From Aptenodytes patagonicus (taxonomy: Eukaryota > Chordata > Aves > Sphenisciformes > Spheniscidae), in contig NC_134951.1 of assembly GCF_965638725.1 (NCBI RefSeq), positions 1,798,001 through 1,862,000 of the forward strand: a stretch of DNA of 64,000 nt, written 5' to 3'. Under the pieces are notes generated by a model. That model searched no databases. It was given only the letters and a program-made list of their open reading frames with translations, and was not told the origin of the DNA. The translations under genes were made by a program, and so were the position numbers. Below are positions 9,343 to 19,454 of this stretch, one piece after another; position 1 is the stretch's first letter; each line of letters begins with the position of its first letter.

Positions 9343-10899
9343 TCAGTCTTCCATTTCTATGTTTAATATAGAGGTTTCAGACTTTCCATTTTTTCGTAAC
9401 AATGGACATTCTTGTTTCCAATGTCCCTCCTTCCTACAATAAGCACACTGAGTTTTTCCTAATGGGGGTCTAGAGTATCCCCTACCGCGACCTTCCCGAT
9501 GTCGACCCCCCCCACATCCGTCTCTTCTTTGGCCTCCTCGTGAACCACGAACTCCTTCCAATGCTGCGATTAGCCTAGCATTCCCTTTTTCTTTTTGCTG
9601 GTCTCTGTTTCTATGTATTACCCAAGCCCGATCTAAAAGCTTTCCCAAATCTCTAGCATCTGCCCCTTGTAGTTTCTGTAATGTCCTGCGAATGTCGTCT
9701 GCAGATTGTCCAATAAATAAAGTTGCCAATTGACTCTTTCCCTCTTCTGATTCAGGATCTAGTGTTGTATATTTCCGGGCTGCTTCTTTTAACTTCTTTA
9801 AGAAGTCTGTGGGTGACTCCTTCTTGTCTTGTTTAATTTCATATAATTTTGACCAGTTTATTGCTTTAGGTATAGCATTCCTTATCCCAAATAGCACCCA
9901 TTTTTGATACTGAGTCAGTAATAATTTCTCTCCATTATCACTTGGATCCCATGCAGGATCAGCCGAAGGGAAATGATGCTCCAGTTGTCCCTGCAGTGTT
10001 CCCGCAGCTATTTGAGCTTCTACCTGACTTCTAGCTGTTTTACGAATCATTTCCCTTTCTGTACTATCAAACAATACTTGCATGATAACTTCAATATCTT
10101 TCCAGTCTGGATCCTGAGGTTTTATCATCATTTCAAAGGCACTGGCCACTCGATCGGAATCATCTCTATAATTGCCGGCAGCTATTTTCCAGTTGTTTAA
10201 ATCTGTGATCGAAAAAGGCACTTTTACTACAACCGGACCCTCATTCCCTACTGCTTGCCTGAACGGAGCTCGCAACGCGGTTCCCTGTCGGTTACGAGTT
10301 CTCCTTGCCACCGGCGTGGCCCCTGTAGCGCCTCTCTCAGACTCATCGTCCGATTCGCCCTCCACCCTGAAGGGCTCAAATCCGTGATTCTGGGATCTCT
10401 GCCTCAGTCCCGGAGCCACTGACATCTCTAAATCCTCTTCCTGCTCTTTCTGGGTCAACTTCAAACATCTCTGTCCAATACTACATGCCGAACAACACCT
10501 TTTTAACACTTTCCCTTTTTCTCTCTCTCGTTCATCCTTTCCCAATGCCAATACCAAAGGATCAGTTGGGGCCAAATTAATTCCACACTTCTTTTGCCAC
10601 TCAGGATGCTGCCTTAATGTAAAGAACATATCGGCATACAATACCTCATCCCATTTTCCTTCTCTCCTCAGAAACAGCATTAGTTGTAACAGAGTATTAT
10701 AATTCAAAGTACCATTCCTTGGCCACTTTTCTCCATCTTCTAGTTTACACAGTGGCCACCATTGATTACAATACTTAATTAGATCATCCCTTTTTGCGAC
10801 CCCACCAGGGGATCCTGCAATTTGTTTCCAATGTATTAAAATACAACCCAAAGGTGATTTCTTTAAAATTCCCTCACCCGTGGATGATCCGGCACCCAT
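9343..10899 (-). CDS. gag: Retroviral Gag polyprotein, intact ORF (provirus copy 1)
   Basis: The ORF is open from an ATG at 10899. This start gives MGAGSS, a good N-myristoylation signal for membrane targeting; the open frame extends only three codons upstream, without another ATG. Visible parts are a Trp-rich matrix region, an acidic/Arg-rich middle, a capsid with a major-homology-like segment (ESPTDFLKKLKEAARKY), and a nucleocapsid with one CCHC knuckle (CAYCRKEGHWKQEC) preceded by a basic Gly/Arg-rich run. The stop is TGA, and pol continues in the same frame directly after it. This suggests expression of pol by stop-codon readthrough, as known for gammaretroviruses, though those usually use UAG. 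Length is about 518 codons. Confidence 0.9.
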   Translation of the reverse strand: MGAGSSTGEGILKKSPLGCILIHWKQIAGSPGGVAKRDDLIKYCNQWWPLCKLEDGEKWPRNGTLNYNTLLQLMLFLRREGKWDEVLYADMFFTLRQHPEWQKKCGINLAPTDPLVLALGKDEREREKGKVLKRCCSACSIGQRCLKLTQKEQEEDLEMSVAPGLRQRSQNHGFEPFRVEGESDDESERGATGATPVARRTRNRQGTALRAPFRQAVGNEGPVVVKVPFSITDLNNWKIAAGNYRDDSDRVASAFEMMIKPQDPDWKDIEVIMQVLFDSTEREMIRKTARSQVEAQIAAGTLQGQLEHHFPSADPAWDPSDNGEKLLLTQYQKWVLFGIRNAIPKAINWSKLYEIKQDKKESPTDFLKKLKEAARKYTTLDPESEEGKSQLATLFIGQSADDIRRTLQKLQGADARDLGKLLDRAWVIHRNRDQQKEKGNARLIAALEGVRGSRGGQRRDGCGGGRHREGRGRGYSRPPLGKTQCAYCRKEGHWKQECPLLRKNGKSETSILNIEMED

Positions 10900-11392
10900 T
10901 TTATACACAGGGAATCACACACACAGACAAGTCTTTCATACAACACCACAAATAACCAATCACTATAACAAACAGATGAACTATAACAAACAGACAAGAT
11001 ACTTGCAATAATAGACAAGTTCTTACAATATTTGTTACCGCGGTTGCTCTTAACATTTACCTTGAGCGGGAACTCTAATCCCTTTTAAATCAAACGGGGA
11101 CTTTAACCCCTTCCAAACCAAACGGGGACGTTTAACCCCTGCCAAACGGGGACTAGCCCCTGCCCGGGTCCTAAACCCAACCCTGCGGAGCTTTCGCTGC
11201 GTCTGACGGGCAGGTAACCAAATTTCCGAAAGAATGCCTTCTTACTCACAAAGCAGTAGTCTTCGCTCAGGGGCTCTTCGGTCCGGGGATCGGGAGAAGT
11301 CCTCTCCGAGAATCCCTCGGTGCCGGCTGAGGTTCCGCGATCCCAGGATCCGTCGAGGCTCAAGAGCTGTGTCCCATCTGGGTCGCCAAAAC
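10900..11392 (-). other. Proviral leader with primer-binding site
   Basis: Non-coding leader between the 5' LTR and gag. The primer-binding site is at 11371-11388 and reads TGGCGACCCAGATGGGAC on the viral strand, four bases from the LTR. It begins with the TGG that pairs with tRNA CCA ends. I cannot assign the tRNA with certainty; it looks closest to Arg- or Ser-type sites. A GTGAGTAAG splice-donor-like sequence lies at about 11241-11249. The part near gag contains imperfect repeats of an 'aacggggacttta' type (11090-11160). Confidence 0.75.
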
Positions 11393-11989
11393 TGTTACCG
11401 TAAGTCGGCAGATGAAAAACTCTCTAAGACTCAGTTTGGAGTTTTAGAAAGCAGGCATTCTTTATTGCGGTGCCGGACGCACAGGGGATCACTCCACCTA
11501 ATGTGCGCGCCGAGCTGCTTAACTAGAGGAGTTAAGTACAATCAAAATATACATATTCATTAGTTTTCCGAGGCATGATTAACATATTAATGTTAGGTCA
11601 TTAACATATGTAAAGTCTTTACACATGCGCTCTTATGTCCATTGGTGGTCTTTCAGGGTCCTCTGGTGGTCGTCGATAGTCTTCCTCACCGTGACCGCTA
11701 GTTGAACTCAGTTCTTGCGCGTGCACAGTTCGTTCTTTGGCTCGGTTTGCACACTTTTACCTTCACAAACTAGCTGTCTTCAGCATCACTTTCTTGTCTG
11801 CAAAGTTTCAAGGTCTTCTGTCCTACTCAATGTTTAGCTCATCTATTCAGAGAGTACACCCCTACTGCACAGAGTAAACCCCTACTGAATGTTGGGCTTA
11901 TCTATTCAGAGAGTATGTCCAGCTTGGCTACATTATGTCCAGTGAAGAGAACCAGATGTCTCTTCAGTATTCCTTTGTACTCGGTATCA
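11393..11989 (-). repeat. 5' LTR of provirus copy 1
   Basis: 597 bp, with the same TG...CA ends as the 3' LTR. Against the 3' LTR I count six substitutions and one extra 35-bp segment (about 11664-11699). AATAAA lies on the minus strand at about 11461-11466. Confidence 0.93.
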
Positions 11990-11993
11990 GTGG
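11990..11993. repeat. Target-site duplication, right (GTGG)
   Basis: The second copy of GTGG. It is followed by gacatgacaggcag, the same host sequence that follows the single GTGG in copy A (gacgtgacaggcag). Confidence 0.9.
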
Positions 11994-12011
11994 GACATGA
12001 CAGGCAGTCCT

Positions 12012-12133
12012 GGTCCAAACTGCAAACCAAAGTGCGAAGGAGCGTCGGGGCCGAGCGGGGCTGGAGCTCGGCACCCAACAGCGCCGGGGAAGGGGACCAG
12101 ACGCTGCCATTCCATCTCCGGTTGATCAGGTAG
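12012..12133 (+). pseudogene. Copy Z: remnant of the long-tail 3' coding end
   Basis: The sequence reads SKLQTKVRRSVGAERGW...GDQTLPFHLRLIR and then stops. It matches the C-terminal end of the long-tail copies (GEGDQTLPFHLRFKVDALF...). It is cut off from the rest of copy Z by the 0.9-kb inserted block and the provirus. The stop is made by joining directly to the upstream block of the next copy (gtagccatcacagtgg). Confidence 0.65.
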
Positions 12134-12613
12134 CCATCACAGTGGCCCATCCTGGCCTAGGGGTGGAGGCGGGTGGCCCAGAGGAACCTTCCCTGCGCGC
12201 TCCCCCGCAGGCCCTGGGCTATGTCCTGGGGCGCCCTGGGTGCCCCCCAAACCCTGACACAGGGGCGCTCTGGGGCAGCTGCTCGCTAATGGCTTCACAT
12301 TTCCCCGCGCCACCTCAGCCCTGGGTCACTGTGGCAGCCATTGTGTGTCAAGGCGATGTCACCATTGCATGACAAACGTGGCCCTTATTTCCGTGGGTTT
12401 TGGGGAGGGTCAGGAGTCACTTCGACTGCGCGCATGCTGGCGAGCAAGCGAGCAGACGGGCAAGAGTGTGAAAAACACATCAGAGATGGGAAGAAAAGCA
12501 AACAAGCAGGTAGGAGCGGGGTGCTTTGGTGTCACCCCAACCTCTCCTCCCCTCAGGGGATCTCGCCGGGTTTCTCGACCTCCCCACTTGACCCCTTTGC
12601 ACATCCCCTCATC
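12134..12613 (+). promoter_or_regulatory. Conserved upstream block of copy A, with probable 5' exon
   Basis: This block precedes every copy that has the membrane exon (also 54134-54613 plus, 50198-50677 minus; partly deleted in copy B). No TATA box is obvious. A likely small upstream exon ends at AAGCAG|gtagga (12509), with a matching acceptor ctcccctcag at 12556, giving a 47-nt intron. An ATG at 12486 would then read MGRKANKQ into the membrane exon in frame, adding 27 residues before the ATG at 12614. Which ATG is used cannot be decided from sequence. Confidence 0.4.
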
Positions 12614-14482
12614 ATGCAGAACCTCAGGAGGAGATTCTGGCGCTCCCTGGGCAAGATGGAGGAGTGGCAGCTGACGGTGCTGTTCTTCACCTCAAGCCTG
12701 AGCATTTGGGGGCTCTGCGTGCTCGTGCTGCCCTGCATCCCCACCTTGTTGGCCATACTGGGTCTGGGCATCTGCATGACCTGGTGGCCCAAAAGCAAGG
12801 CCAAGGTAGGTGTCCGTCTTGGCATCGCCCCAAACACTCCCTGGGCAGGGCTTAGCCCGGGGCAGAGCACATCCCCGGGCTGCTCGGGAGGGGCCCCATT
12901 TTGGGACGGAGCAGTGAAGAGTGGCCATTGCCCACCCAGCCAGGCCCCTGTTCTGCAGCCACCTCCGCCCAGGTGCCAGGCCTGGGGCCAGGGACACTCC
13001 TGTCCCTGTAACTCCAGTTACCCTTCCCAGGGGCCTGGTTTCCTGGGCAGGGGCCCTCCTGGCTGAGGGGAGACACCCCGCGCTAACCCGGGCCTTGCTT
13101 TCTGGGGGCAGGGGACCTCCGCGGGGAAGAGCTCTAGGAGAAGGAGGAGGAAGGACCCGATAGGTGAGCAGCCCCATCCCAGAGCTCCGCAGTGGCTCCC
13201 GGCCGAGAGACGCCATTGCAGCTGGGAGCCCCCGCGACGGCTGCCCTTGCTCACTCTCCCTCTGCCTCCTCCCTCAGGAGCCTCCATCCCCTGGGAAGGC
13301 GCGGAGTGGTCTGCAGAGAGCCTGCAGGCAGGGTAAGGAGAGCCCTTCCCTGCAGGGGGGGCAGCCAACTCGTGGGTCCCTCTGCCCCGTCGCCCTGGGG
13401 AGGCTGCGGGTGGGCGAGAGCAGGATGTGGCGCAGAGCCGGGGTCAGCCCTGATGCCCTGAGGAAGCCGAGGAAGGGATGGGGTTGGGGGGGCTGGGGAA
13501 GGGGGGGGATGGCTTGCGGAGGGCCAGGGCAAACCCCTGCGGGGATGGCAGCTTTCAGGGCAATGCCTTCTGCTGACACCCACCGTACCCCCTCCCACAG
13601 AGCCCACTGGTGGCCCCAGCGCCCCTCTCTGTCCTCGGCCCCTGGCCTGGGCTGGCCCTTTTCTCCTCGGGCTGGAAGGCGCCCGGCCCCTCGCTATGCG
13701 CCTCGTCCTGCTGGGCTGGGCTTGCCCCATGTCCCCAAGACCCCACCTGACCCAGAGCATCCCAGAGCTGGCAGGGCTGGCTGCGGGCAGCTGGGAGATC
13801 ACCCAGTCGGTCGGGAGAAGCCAGAGAGAGGGTGCTGGCTCTGTCCTGTCCCACAGCAGCCCCCACAGTCCAGCCGGGATTTCCCCCCACAGGTGGGGAA
13901 AGCCCCATGGAGGAGAATGGTGGGGAAGCAACTGCGGCGCGGAAGCAGCCTGTGCAAGGGAGCTCCCCTGGGAGACAGGAGACATGGGTCAAGGTGGACA
14001 TTTCAGTGCTGACACCAGCTCGGAGCTCCTCAGGAACCAGCCTTCCATCACCAACACGGAGGAGCTCGCCAGATCCCTGATGGAGTCCCTGGACATAACC
14101 CAAATCTGCCTCGACCTGCTGGGAGAGCTGAAGGCAGCTCAGGGTAGCGGCGCTCCAACCCCGTGCAAAGCCGTGAGGAAAGAATACCTCGTCTGCCTGC
14201 AGTGCCGCCGACGCCTCATGGGCAGCTGCCCGCACCACAGCGAGCCCGCGGCAGAACAGGACCTGCCCGTGCTGGCCGCCATCCTCTACAGCGTGGACCT
14301 CCTGGTGCACGAGGAGGACCTGCAGCTGGAACTGGGGCTGGGCTTTGAGCTGGCCATCGGCGGGGAGCCGCTCTACGTGTGGGAGATAGTTTTCATAGAA
14401 CACTAGTTTTCATAGAATCATTAAAGTTGGAAAAGACCTCTAAGATCCTCGAGTCCAACCAGCGACCCAACACCACCACCCA

Positions 14483-15956
14483 CTAAACCATGTCCTTAAG
14501 TGCTGCATCTACACATCTTTTAAATACTTCCAGGGATGGGGACTCCACCACTTCCCTGGGCAGCCTGGTCCAATGTTTAACCACTCTTTCAGTAAAGAAA
14601 TTTTTCCTCATGTCCAATCTAAACCTCCCCTGGCGCAACTTGAGGCCGTTTCCACTTGTCCTATCACTAGTTACTTGGGAGAAGAGACCGACCCCCACCT
14701 CGCTACAACCTCCTTTCAGGTAGTTGTGGAGAGCGATGAGGTCTCCCCTGAGCCTTCTCTTCTCCAGGCTAAACAAGCCCAGTTCCCTCAGCCGATCCTC
14801 AGAAGACTTCTTCTCCAGACCCCTCACCAGCCTCGTTGCCCTTCTCTGGACACGCTCCAGCACCTCAACGTCCTTCTTGTAGTGAGGGGCCCAAAACTGA
14901 ACACAGTATTCGAGGTGCGGCCTCACCAGGGCCGAGTACAGGGGCACGATCACTTCCCTACTCCTGCTGGCCACACTAGTTCTGATACAGGCCAGGATGC
15001 CATTGGCCTTCTTGGCCGCCTGGGCACACTGCCGGCTCATGTTCAGCCGGCTGTCGACCAACACCCCCAGGTCCTTTTCCGACAGGCAGCTTTCCAGCCA
15101 CTCTTCCCCAAGCCTGTAGCCCTGCATGGGGTTGTTGTGGCCCATGTGCAGGACCCGGCACTTGGCCTTGTTGAACCTCATACAGTTGGCCTCGGCCCAT
15201 CGATCCAGCCTGTCCAGGTCCCTCTGCAGAGCCTTCCTACCCTCGAGCAGATCAACACTCCCGCCCAACTCGGTGTCGTCTGCAAACTGACTGAGGGTGC
15301 ACTCGATCCCCTCGTCCAGATCATTGATAAAGATACTGAACAAGACCAGCCCCAAAACTGAGCCCTGGGGAACACCGCTCGTGACCGGCTGCCAACTGGA
15401 TTGAACTCCATTCACCACAACTCTCTGGGCCCGGCCGTCCCAGCCAGTTTTTGACCCAGCGCAGAGTACACCTGTCTAAGCCATGAGCCGCCAGCTTCTC
15501 GAGGAGAATGCTGTGGGAGACGGTGTCAAAGGCCTTGCTGAAGTCCAGGTAGACCACATCCACAGCCTCTCCCTCATCCACCAGGCGGGTCACCCAGTCA
15601 TAGAAGGAGATCAGGTTGGTCGAGCAGGACCTGCCTCTCATGAACCCGTGCTGGCTGGGCCTGATCCCCCGGTTGTCCCGCACATGCCTTGTGAGCACCC
15701 TCAAGATGAACCGCTCCATCATCTTCCCCGGCACCGAGGTCAGGCTGACAGGCCGGTAGTTCCCCGGATCCTCCTTCCGGCCCTTCTTGTAGATGGGCGT
15801 CACATTGGCAAGCCTCCAGTCGTCCGGGACCTCCCCCGTTAACCAGGACTGCTGATAAATGATGGAGAGTGGCTTGGCGAGCACCTCCGCCAGCTCCCTC
15901 AGCATCTCGGGTGGATCCCATCCGGCCCCATAGACTTGTGAGCGTCCAGGTGGCAT
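14483..15956 (-). pseudogene. CR1 reverse transcriptase (frameshifted)
   Basis: Two overlapping open stretches, 15321-15956 and 14483-15418, together cover the RT and C-terminal domain. Visible motifs are the fingers segment VTPIYKKG, NYRPVSL, the motif A region [22 protein letters not shown], and the catalytic FADD (motif C). The late conserved [16 protein letters not shown] and [15 protein letters not shown] blocks are typical of CR1. The change of frame near 15400 breaks the ORF. Confidence 0.92.
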
Positions 15957-15965
15957 AGCAGGTCG

Positions 15966-16424
15966 TTAACTGCTTCCTCTTGGATTATGGGGGGGTTCAT
16001 CCTGCTCACCGTCCCTGTCTTCCAGCTCGGGGGGCCGAGTACCCTGAGGATAACTGGTCTGCCTGTTAAAGACTGAGGCAAAGAAGGCATTGAGTACCTC
16101 AGCCTTTTCCTCATCCTCGGTGGCAATGTTCCCCCCCACATCCAATAAAGGATGGAGATTCTCCTTGGCTCTCTTTTTGTTGTTAATATATTTGTAAAAA
16201 CTTTTTTTGTTGTCTTTAACGACAGCGGCCAGATTGCGTTCTAGCTGGGCTTTTGCCTTTCTCATTTCCTCTCTGCACAACCTAACGAGATCCCTGTACT
16301 CTTCTTGAGTCGCCTGCCCCTTCTTCCACAAGCGGTAAACTCTCCTTTTTTTCCTGAGTCCCAGCAAAAGCTCCCCGTTCAGCCAGGCCGGTCGTCTTCC
16401 CCGCCCGTTCTTCTTACGGCACAT
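15966..16424 (-). pseudogene. CR1 ORF2 linker between endonuclease and RT
   Basis: Basic, Lys/Arg-rich sequence (RRPAWLNGELL, KKRRVYRLWKKGQ) followed by NNKKRAKENLHPLL, the usual connection between the CR1 endonuclease and RT. It is in a different frame from the endonuclease and ends in a stop at 15966. The frame leading into RT (GPDGIHPR) is shifted again. Confidence 0.8.
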
Positions 16425-17343
16425 GGGGACAGCCTGCTCCTGCGCCTTTAAAGACTTCCTTCCTGAAGATCGTCCAGTCTTCCTGGACCCCTTTGCCCTT
16501 CAGGACCGTCTCCCAAGGGACTCTCTCAACCAGCGTCCTGAACAGGCCAAAGTCCGCCCTCCGGAAGTCCATGGTTGCGGTTTTGCTGCCCCACCTCCTT
16601 ACTTCACCAAGAATCGAGAATTCTACCATTTCATGGTCGCTAAGCCCAAGACGGCCTCCAACCACCACATCTCCCACCAGTCCTTCTCTGTTAGTAAACA
16701 GCAGGTCGAGCGAGGCACCTCCCCTGGTAGGCTCACTTACCAGCTGTGTCAGGAAGTTGTCTTCCACACACTCCAGGAACCTCCTAGACTGCTTCCTCTC
16801 TGCTGTGTTGTATTTCCAGCAGACATCCGGGAAGTTGAAGTCCCCCATGAGAACAAGGGCTAGCGATTGAGAGACTTCTGCCAGACGCTTGTAGAAGGCT
16901 TCATCCGCCCCTTCATCCCGGTTGGGTGGTCTATAACAGACTCCCAGCAGGATATCTGCCGCGTTGGCCTTCCCCCTCGTCCTTACCCATACACACTCGA
17001 CCGTATCATCATCACAATCGTTGAGCTCTAGACAATCGAAACACTCCCTAACATACAGGGCCACCCCACCGCCTCTCCTTCCTCGCCTGTCCCTTCTGAA
17101 GAGTCTATAGCCATCCAGTGCAGCACTCCAATCGTGAGAGTCACGCCACCATGTTTCTGTGATGGCGACTAAGTCATATCTCTCCCGCTGCACAATGGCT
17201 TCCAGCTCCTCCTGTTTGTCGCCCACGCTGCGTGCATTGGTGTAGATGCACTTGAGCTGGGCTATCGATTTCGCCCCCAGCATCGGCATGCCACCCCTAG
17301 GCTCATCTCTAGTGAGCCTGGTTTTATCCCCTTCCCCCTTCAA
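16414..17343 (-). pseudogene. CR1 ORF2 endonuclease domain
   Basis: This is the same domain as at 464-1393, here with the catalytic SDHEM motif intact, ITETWW and GDFNFPD. The domain is open over about 309 codons, but the downstream frame shifts make the full ORF2 non-functional. Confidence 0.9.
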
Positions 17344-17345
17344 AC

Positions 17346-17690
17346 CTAGTTCAAAGCCCTCTCAATAAGCCCTGCCAATTCATGAGCAATGATCCTTTTC
17401 CCCCTGTGAGACAGCTGAACTCCATCTGTCGCCAGCAGCCCCGGTGCCATGTAAACCTCCCCGTGATCAAAAAAGCCAAAATTCCTCCGATGGCACCAGC
17501 CCCTCAGCCACATGTTGATCAGGTGTGTTTTCCTGTTCCTTTCAGTATCCCTCCCTGCCACTGTAGGGATTGAGGAAAACACTACCTGTGCTCCCGATCC
17601 TTCAACCAGTCGCCCCAGTGCCCTGAAGTCCCTTTTGATCACTGCAGGACTTCTCTCTGGAACCTCGTCACTGCCAGCCTGTATAACCAA
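17346..17690 (-). pseudogene. CR1 ORF1 C-terminal esterase-like domain
   Basis: C-terminal ORF1 region with QAGSDEVPERS, the VVFSSIP strand and DGVQLSHRGKR. The frame continues a few codons further to the truncation point near 17711 (CPLLVIQAGSD). The N-terminal ORF1 is absent. Confidence 0.8.
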
Positions 17691-18196
17691 CAGCGGGCAG
17701 TAAATAATAGTAGTAGATAACCCAGCGGCTCCCCGAAATAGCCCCTGAGAGATGCTGCGAGGAGTGCAACGCGCCTCTGCCCGGGAGCTCTGGGAACAGC
17801 GAGAGCTTGCAGGCCTTGTTCCCCGTCCTCAGGGCCCTGGGAACACCGAAGGGACCCATGAGACCGGCCAGGCAGGACGCAAGGGCTCCTCCTGCAAGGC
17901 AGACGTGGACACAATGCGGCGATGCCAGCAGTGCAGACCTGCAGCCAGCTGGGCAGGGGGAGTCTCTCCCCAGCCTGGCCCCCACGGGGCCCCCGCCCTC
18001 ATGGGCACAGGGGGAGAGTTGGGATGGAGCCCCTGCCCTGGGTGGGGTACCAGGGCATCCCTCTTTGCCCCCTGGGGGAGAGGAGGTCAAAGAGTTGGGA
18101 ATGGAGGAGCCAAGTTGAACCTGGGAAGAAGACGGAGAGGGGGAAAGGTGTTTTTACTTTTGTTTTTGTTTCTTACTCTCCTACTTTTTGATTGGC

Positions 18197-18202
18197 AATA
18201 AA
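18197..18202 (+). terminator. AATAAA signal of copy A
   Basis: Same position relative to the short-tail stop as in copy Z, 79 nt downstream, in the same AT-rich stretch. Confidence 0.5.
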
Positions 18203-18277
18203 TGGAATTAATCTTCCCCAAGTTGAGTTTGTTTTGCCTGTGACAGTCGTCAGTGAGTTCTCATAGAACCATGCCAT

Positions 18278-18425
18278 CACAGAATGGTTTGGGTTGGAAG
18301 GGACTTTTGAAGATCGTCTAACCCAACCCCCCTGCCATGCGCTGGGACATGATCCACTAGATCAGGTTGCTCAAAGCCTCGTCCAGCCTGACCTTGAACA
18401 CTTCCAGGGATGGGGCATCGTAAGG
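18278..18425 (-). mobile_element. CR1 3'-end fragment (copy A block)
   Basis: Duplicate of 2328-2475 at offset 15950. Confidence 0.78.
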
Positions 18426-18942
18426 GACGAGGCCCAAGTGACTGTGCTGTGAGCCCAGACAATGCCCCGAGAGAAGGCTCCAGACGTCAGCCACGGGAAG
18501 GGGCCTGGTCTCGCTTCCCTTGACTGACTGGTGTCTCAGCCACTCCTGGAACCGGGGCGAGAGAAGATTCCAGAAGTCTTGGACTGGGGCCAATAAATAG
18601 GGGCGCATACGACCCGCCTGGGGCACTCTCTACACCGAACACCCCCGTCGGCAGGTCCGACGCTGGATCCAGGGCTGGTGATCTCCCCATCTCTCTCTCC
18701 CCACCCCCCCACCCCCCGACTCTTTCTGTTCTCTTAAAGCTGCTAAGTAACACAAGGCCTACCTCAACTTCTCATACAGCCTAAAAGCGCAGAGCTTAGG
18801 TGGATGGAATTGTGAGAGGGTCAACGTTTACAGAATGTTTGGTCCATTAAAGTCGATGTTTATGTGCGGACCTTGAGTGTTATCTCACCCTAATCCACAC
18901 CGAGGGGATTTGCGAATCTTGGTCACTCTCCCCTTCTCGGAG

Positions 18943-18946
18943 GTGG
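18943..18946. other. Unoccupied provirus target site
   Basis: A single GTGG between ...cttctcggag and gacgtgacaggcag, without any retroviral sequence. It is the pre-integration counterpart of 2993-2996/11990-11993. A second empty site is on the minus strand at 50818-50821. Confidence 0.88.
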
Positions 18947-18968
18947 GACGTGACAGGCAGTCCTGCTC

Positions 18969-19119
18969 CAAACTGCAAACCAAAGTGCGGAGGAGCGTCG
19001 GGGCCAAGCGAGGCTAGAGCTCGGCACCCAACGGCGCCGCGGAAGGGGACCAGACGCTGCCATTGCATCTCCAGTTGACGGTCGACGCGCTCTTTCACAC
19101 CATGGCAGTGGAAGCATAG
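18969..19119 (+). pseudogene. Copy A: long-tail 3' end remnant
   Basis: Homologous to the C-terminal end of the long-tail copies, ending at a TAG (19117-19119) after the codons corresponding to AMAMEA. It has an internal stop (GCCAAGCGAGGC then TAG), so it is not coding. It is separated from the rest of copy A by the 0.9-kb block. Confidence 0.6.
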
Positions 19120-19454
19120 GGAGCACTGGCAAGAGAAGTCACCATGACAGCTCCTAAGCGTGGATGGGAATTTCGCTGAGAAACCCTTGGGGCGAGTTGG
19201 CCTAACCTACTCCCCATCCTCGCCCCTCGGGTTTCGCTGCCTCCCTGCAGCCACACAAACACCCCAATGGGCTGTCCCAGGGCCCTGGCCAGGATCCCTG
19301 GTGCAACGGAGAGGACAAGAGACCACCACAGTGTCCCTGGCTGGTGAGAACCCATCAGCCTCTGGGGATGGGAGTGGGCAGCTGCTCCAGGGCCACCAGC
19401 AGGTCCCCCAGGCCCCACGGAGTGCCAGAGCATCCCTGGTGCCACCAGGACCAG
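19120..19454 (+). other. Intergenic spacer between copies A and B
   Basis: GC-rich sequence without a convincing gene. It has some splice-like sites (gtgagaac near 19343). It ends at the start of the conserved upstream block of copy B (gtagccatcacagtgg). Confidence 0.4.

Larger units (their letters stand above)
2997..11989 (-). mobile_element. Endogenous retrovirus (gamma-like provirus), copy 1
   Basis: A complete provirus on the minus strand: 5' LTR 11393-11989, primer-binding site 11371-11388, gag 9343-10899, pol 5753-9342, env 3682-5724, polypurine tract 3561-3575, 3' LTR 2997-3558. The LTR ends are TG...CA and the TSD is GTGG. One CCHC knuckle in gag, gag and pol in one frame separated by a single stop, and a 4-bp TSD all point to a gamma-like (class I) virus. 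The two LTRs differ by 6 substitutions and one 35-bp indel. Pol is broken by a 1-nt deletion and an in-frame stop; gag and env are open. It lies inside the tail of host gene copy Z. Confidence 0.95.
14389..17714 (-). mobile_element. CR1 LINE, 3.3 kb, inserted in copy A
   Basis: A 5'-truncated but long CR1 on the minus strand with ORF1 C-terminus, ORF2 endonuclease, linker, reverse transcriptase and a 3' end with CATAGAATCATT-type CR1 terminal repeats (14390-14425). The host pentamer agata occurs on both sides (14384-14388 and 17715-17719). The uninterrupted sequence in other copies has it once, so it is a short TSD or microhomology. ORF2 has several frame changes, so the element is dead. Its left twin is at 1-1764. 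Confidence 0.95.
12614..18118 (+). pseudogene. Family copy A, last exon split by a CR1
   Basis: The gene model has exons 12614-12805 (membrane exon), 13112-13163 (Arg/Lys-rich), 13278-13332, and a last exon from 13893. Splice sites are canonical and phases agree (0, 1, 2). The last exon is open through the first cysteine cluster (CLQCRRRLMGSC) to the WEI codons at about 14388, where a 3.3-kb CR1 is inserted. It resumes at 17720 and runs to the short-tail TGA at 18116-18118. Read across the CR1 it stops after a few codons (EIVFIEH), so copy A can only make a protein truncated after the first cysteine cluster. Compared with copy F it also lacks one codon or so near SEPAAEQ. The product is unrecognised; a single-pass membrane protein is inferred. 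Confidence 0.7.

Noticed and set aside
12614-13332. Similarity of the membrane exon plus basic exon layout to SPATA31/FAM205-type genes
   Set aside because: Only the layout is similar; I see no shared sequence motif, so no name is given.
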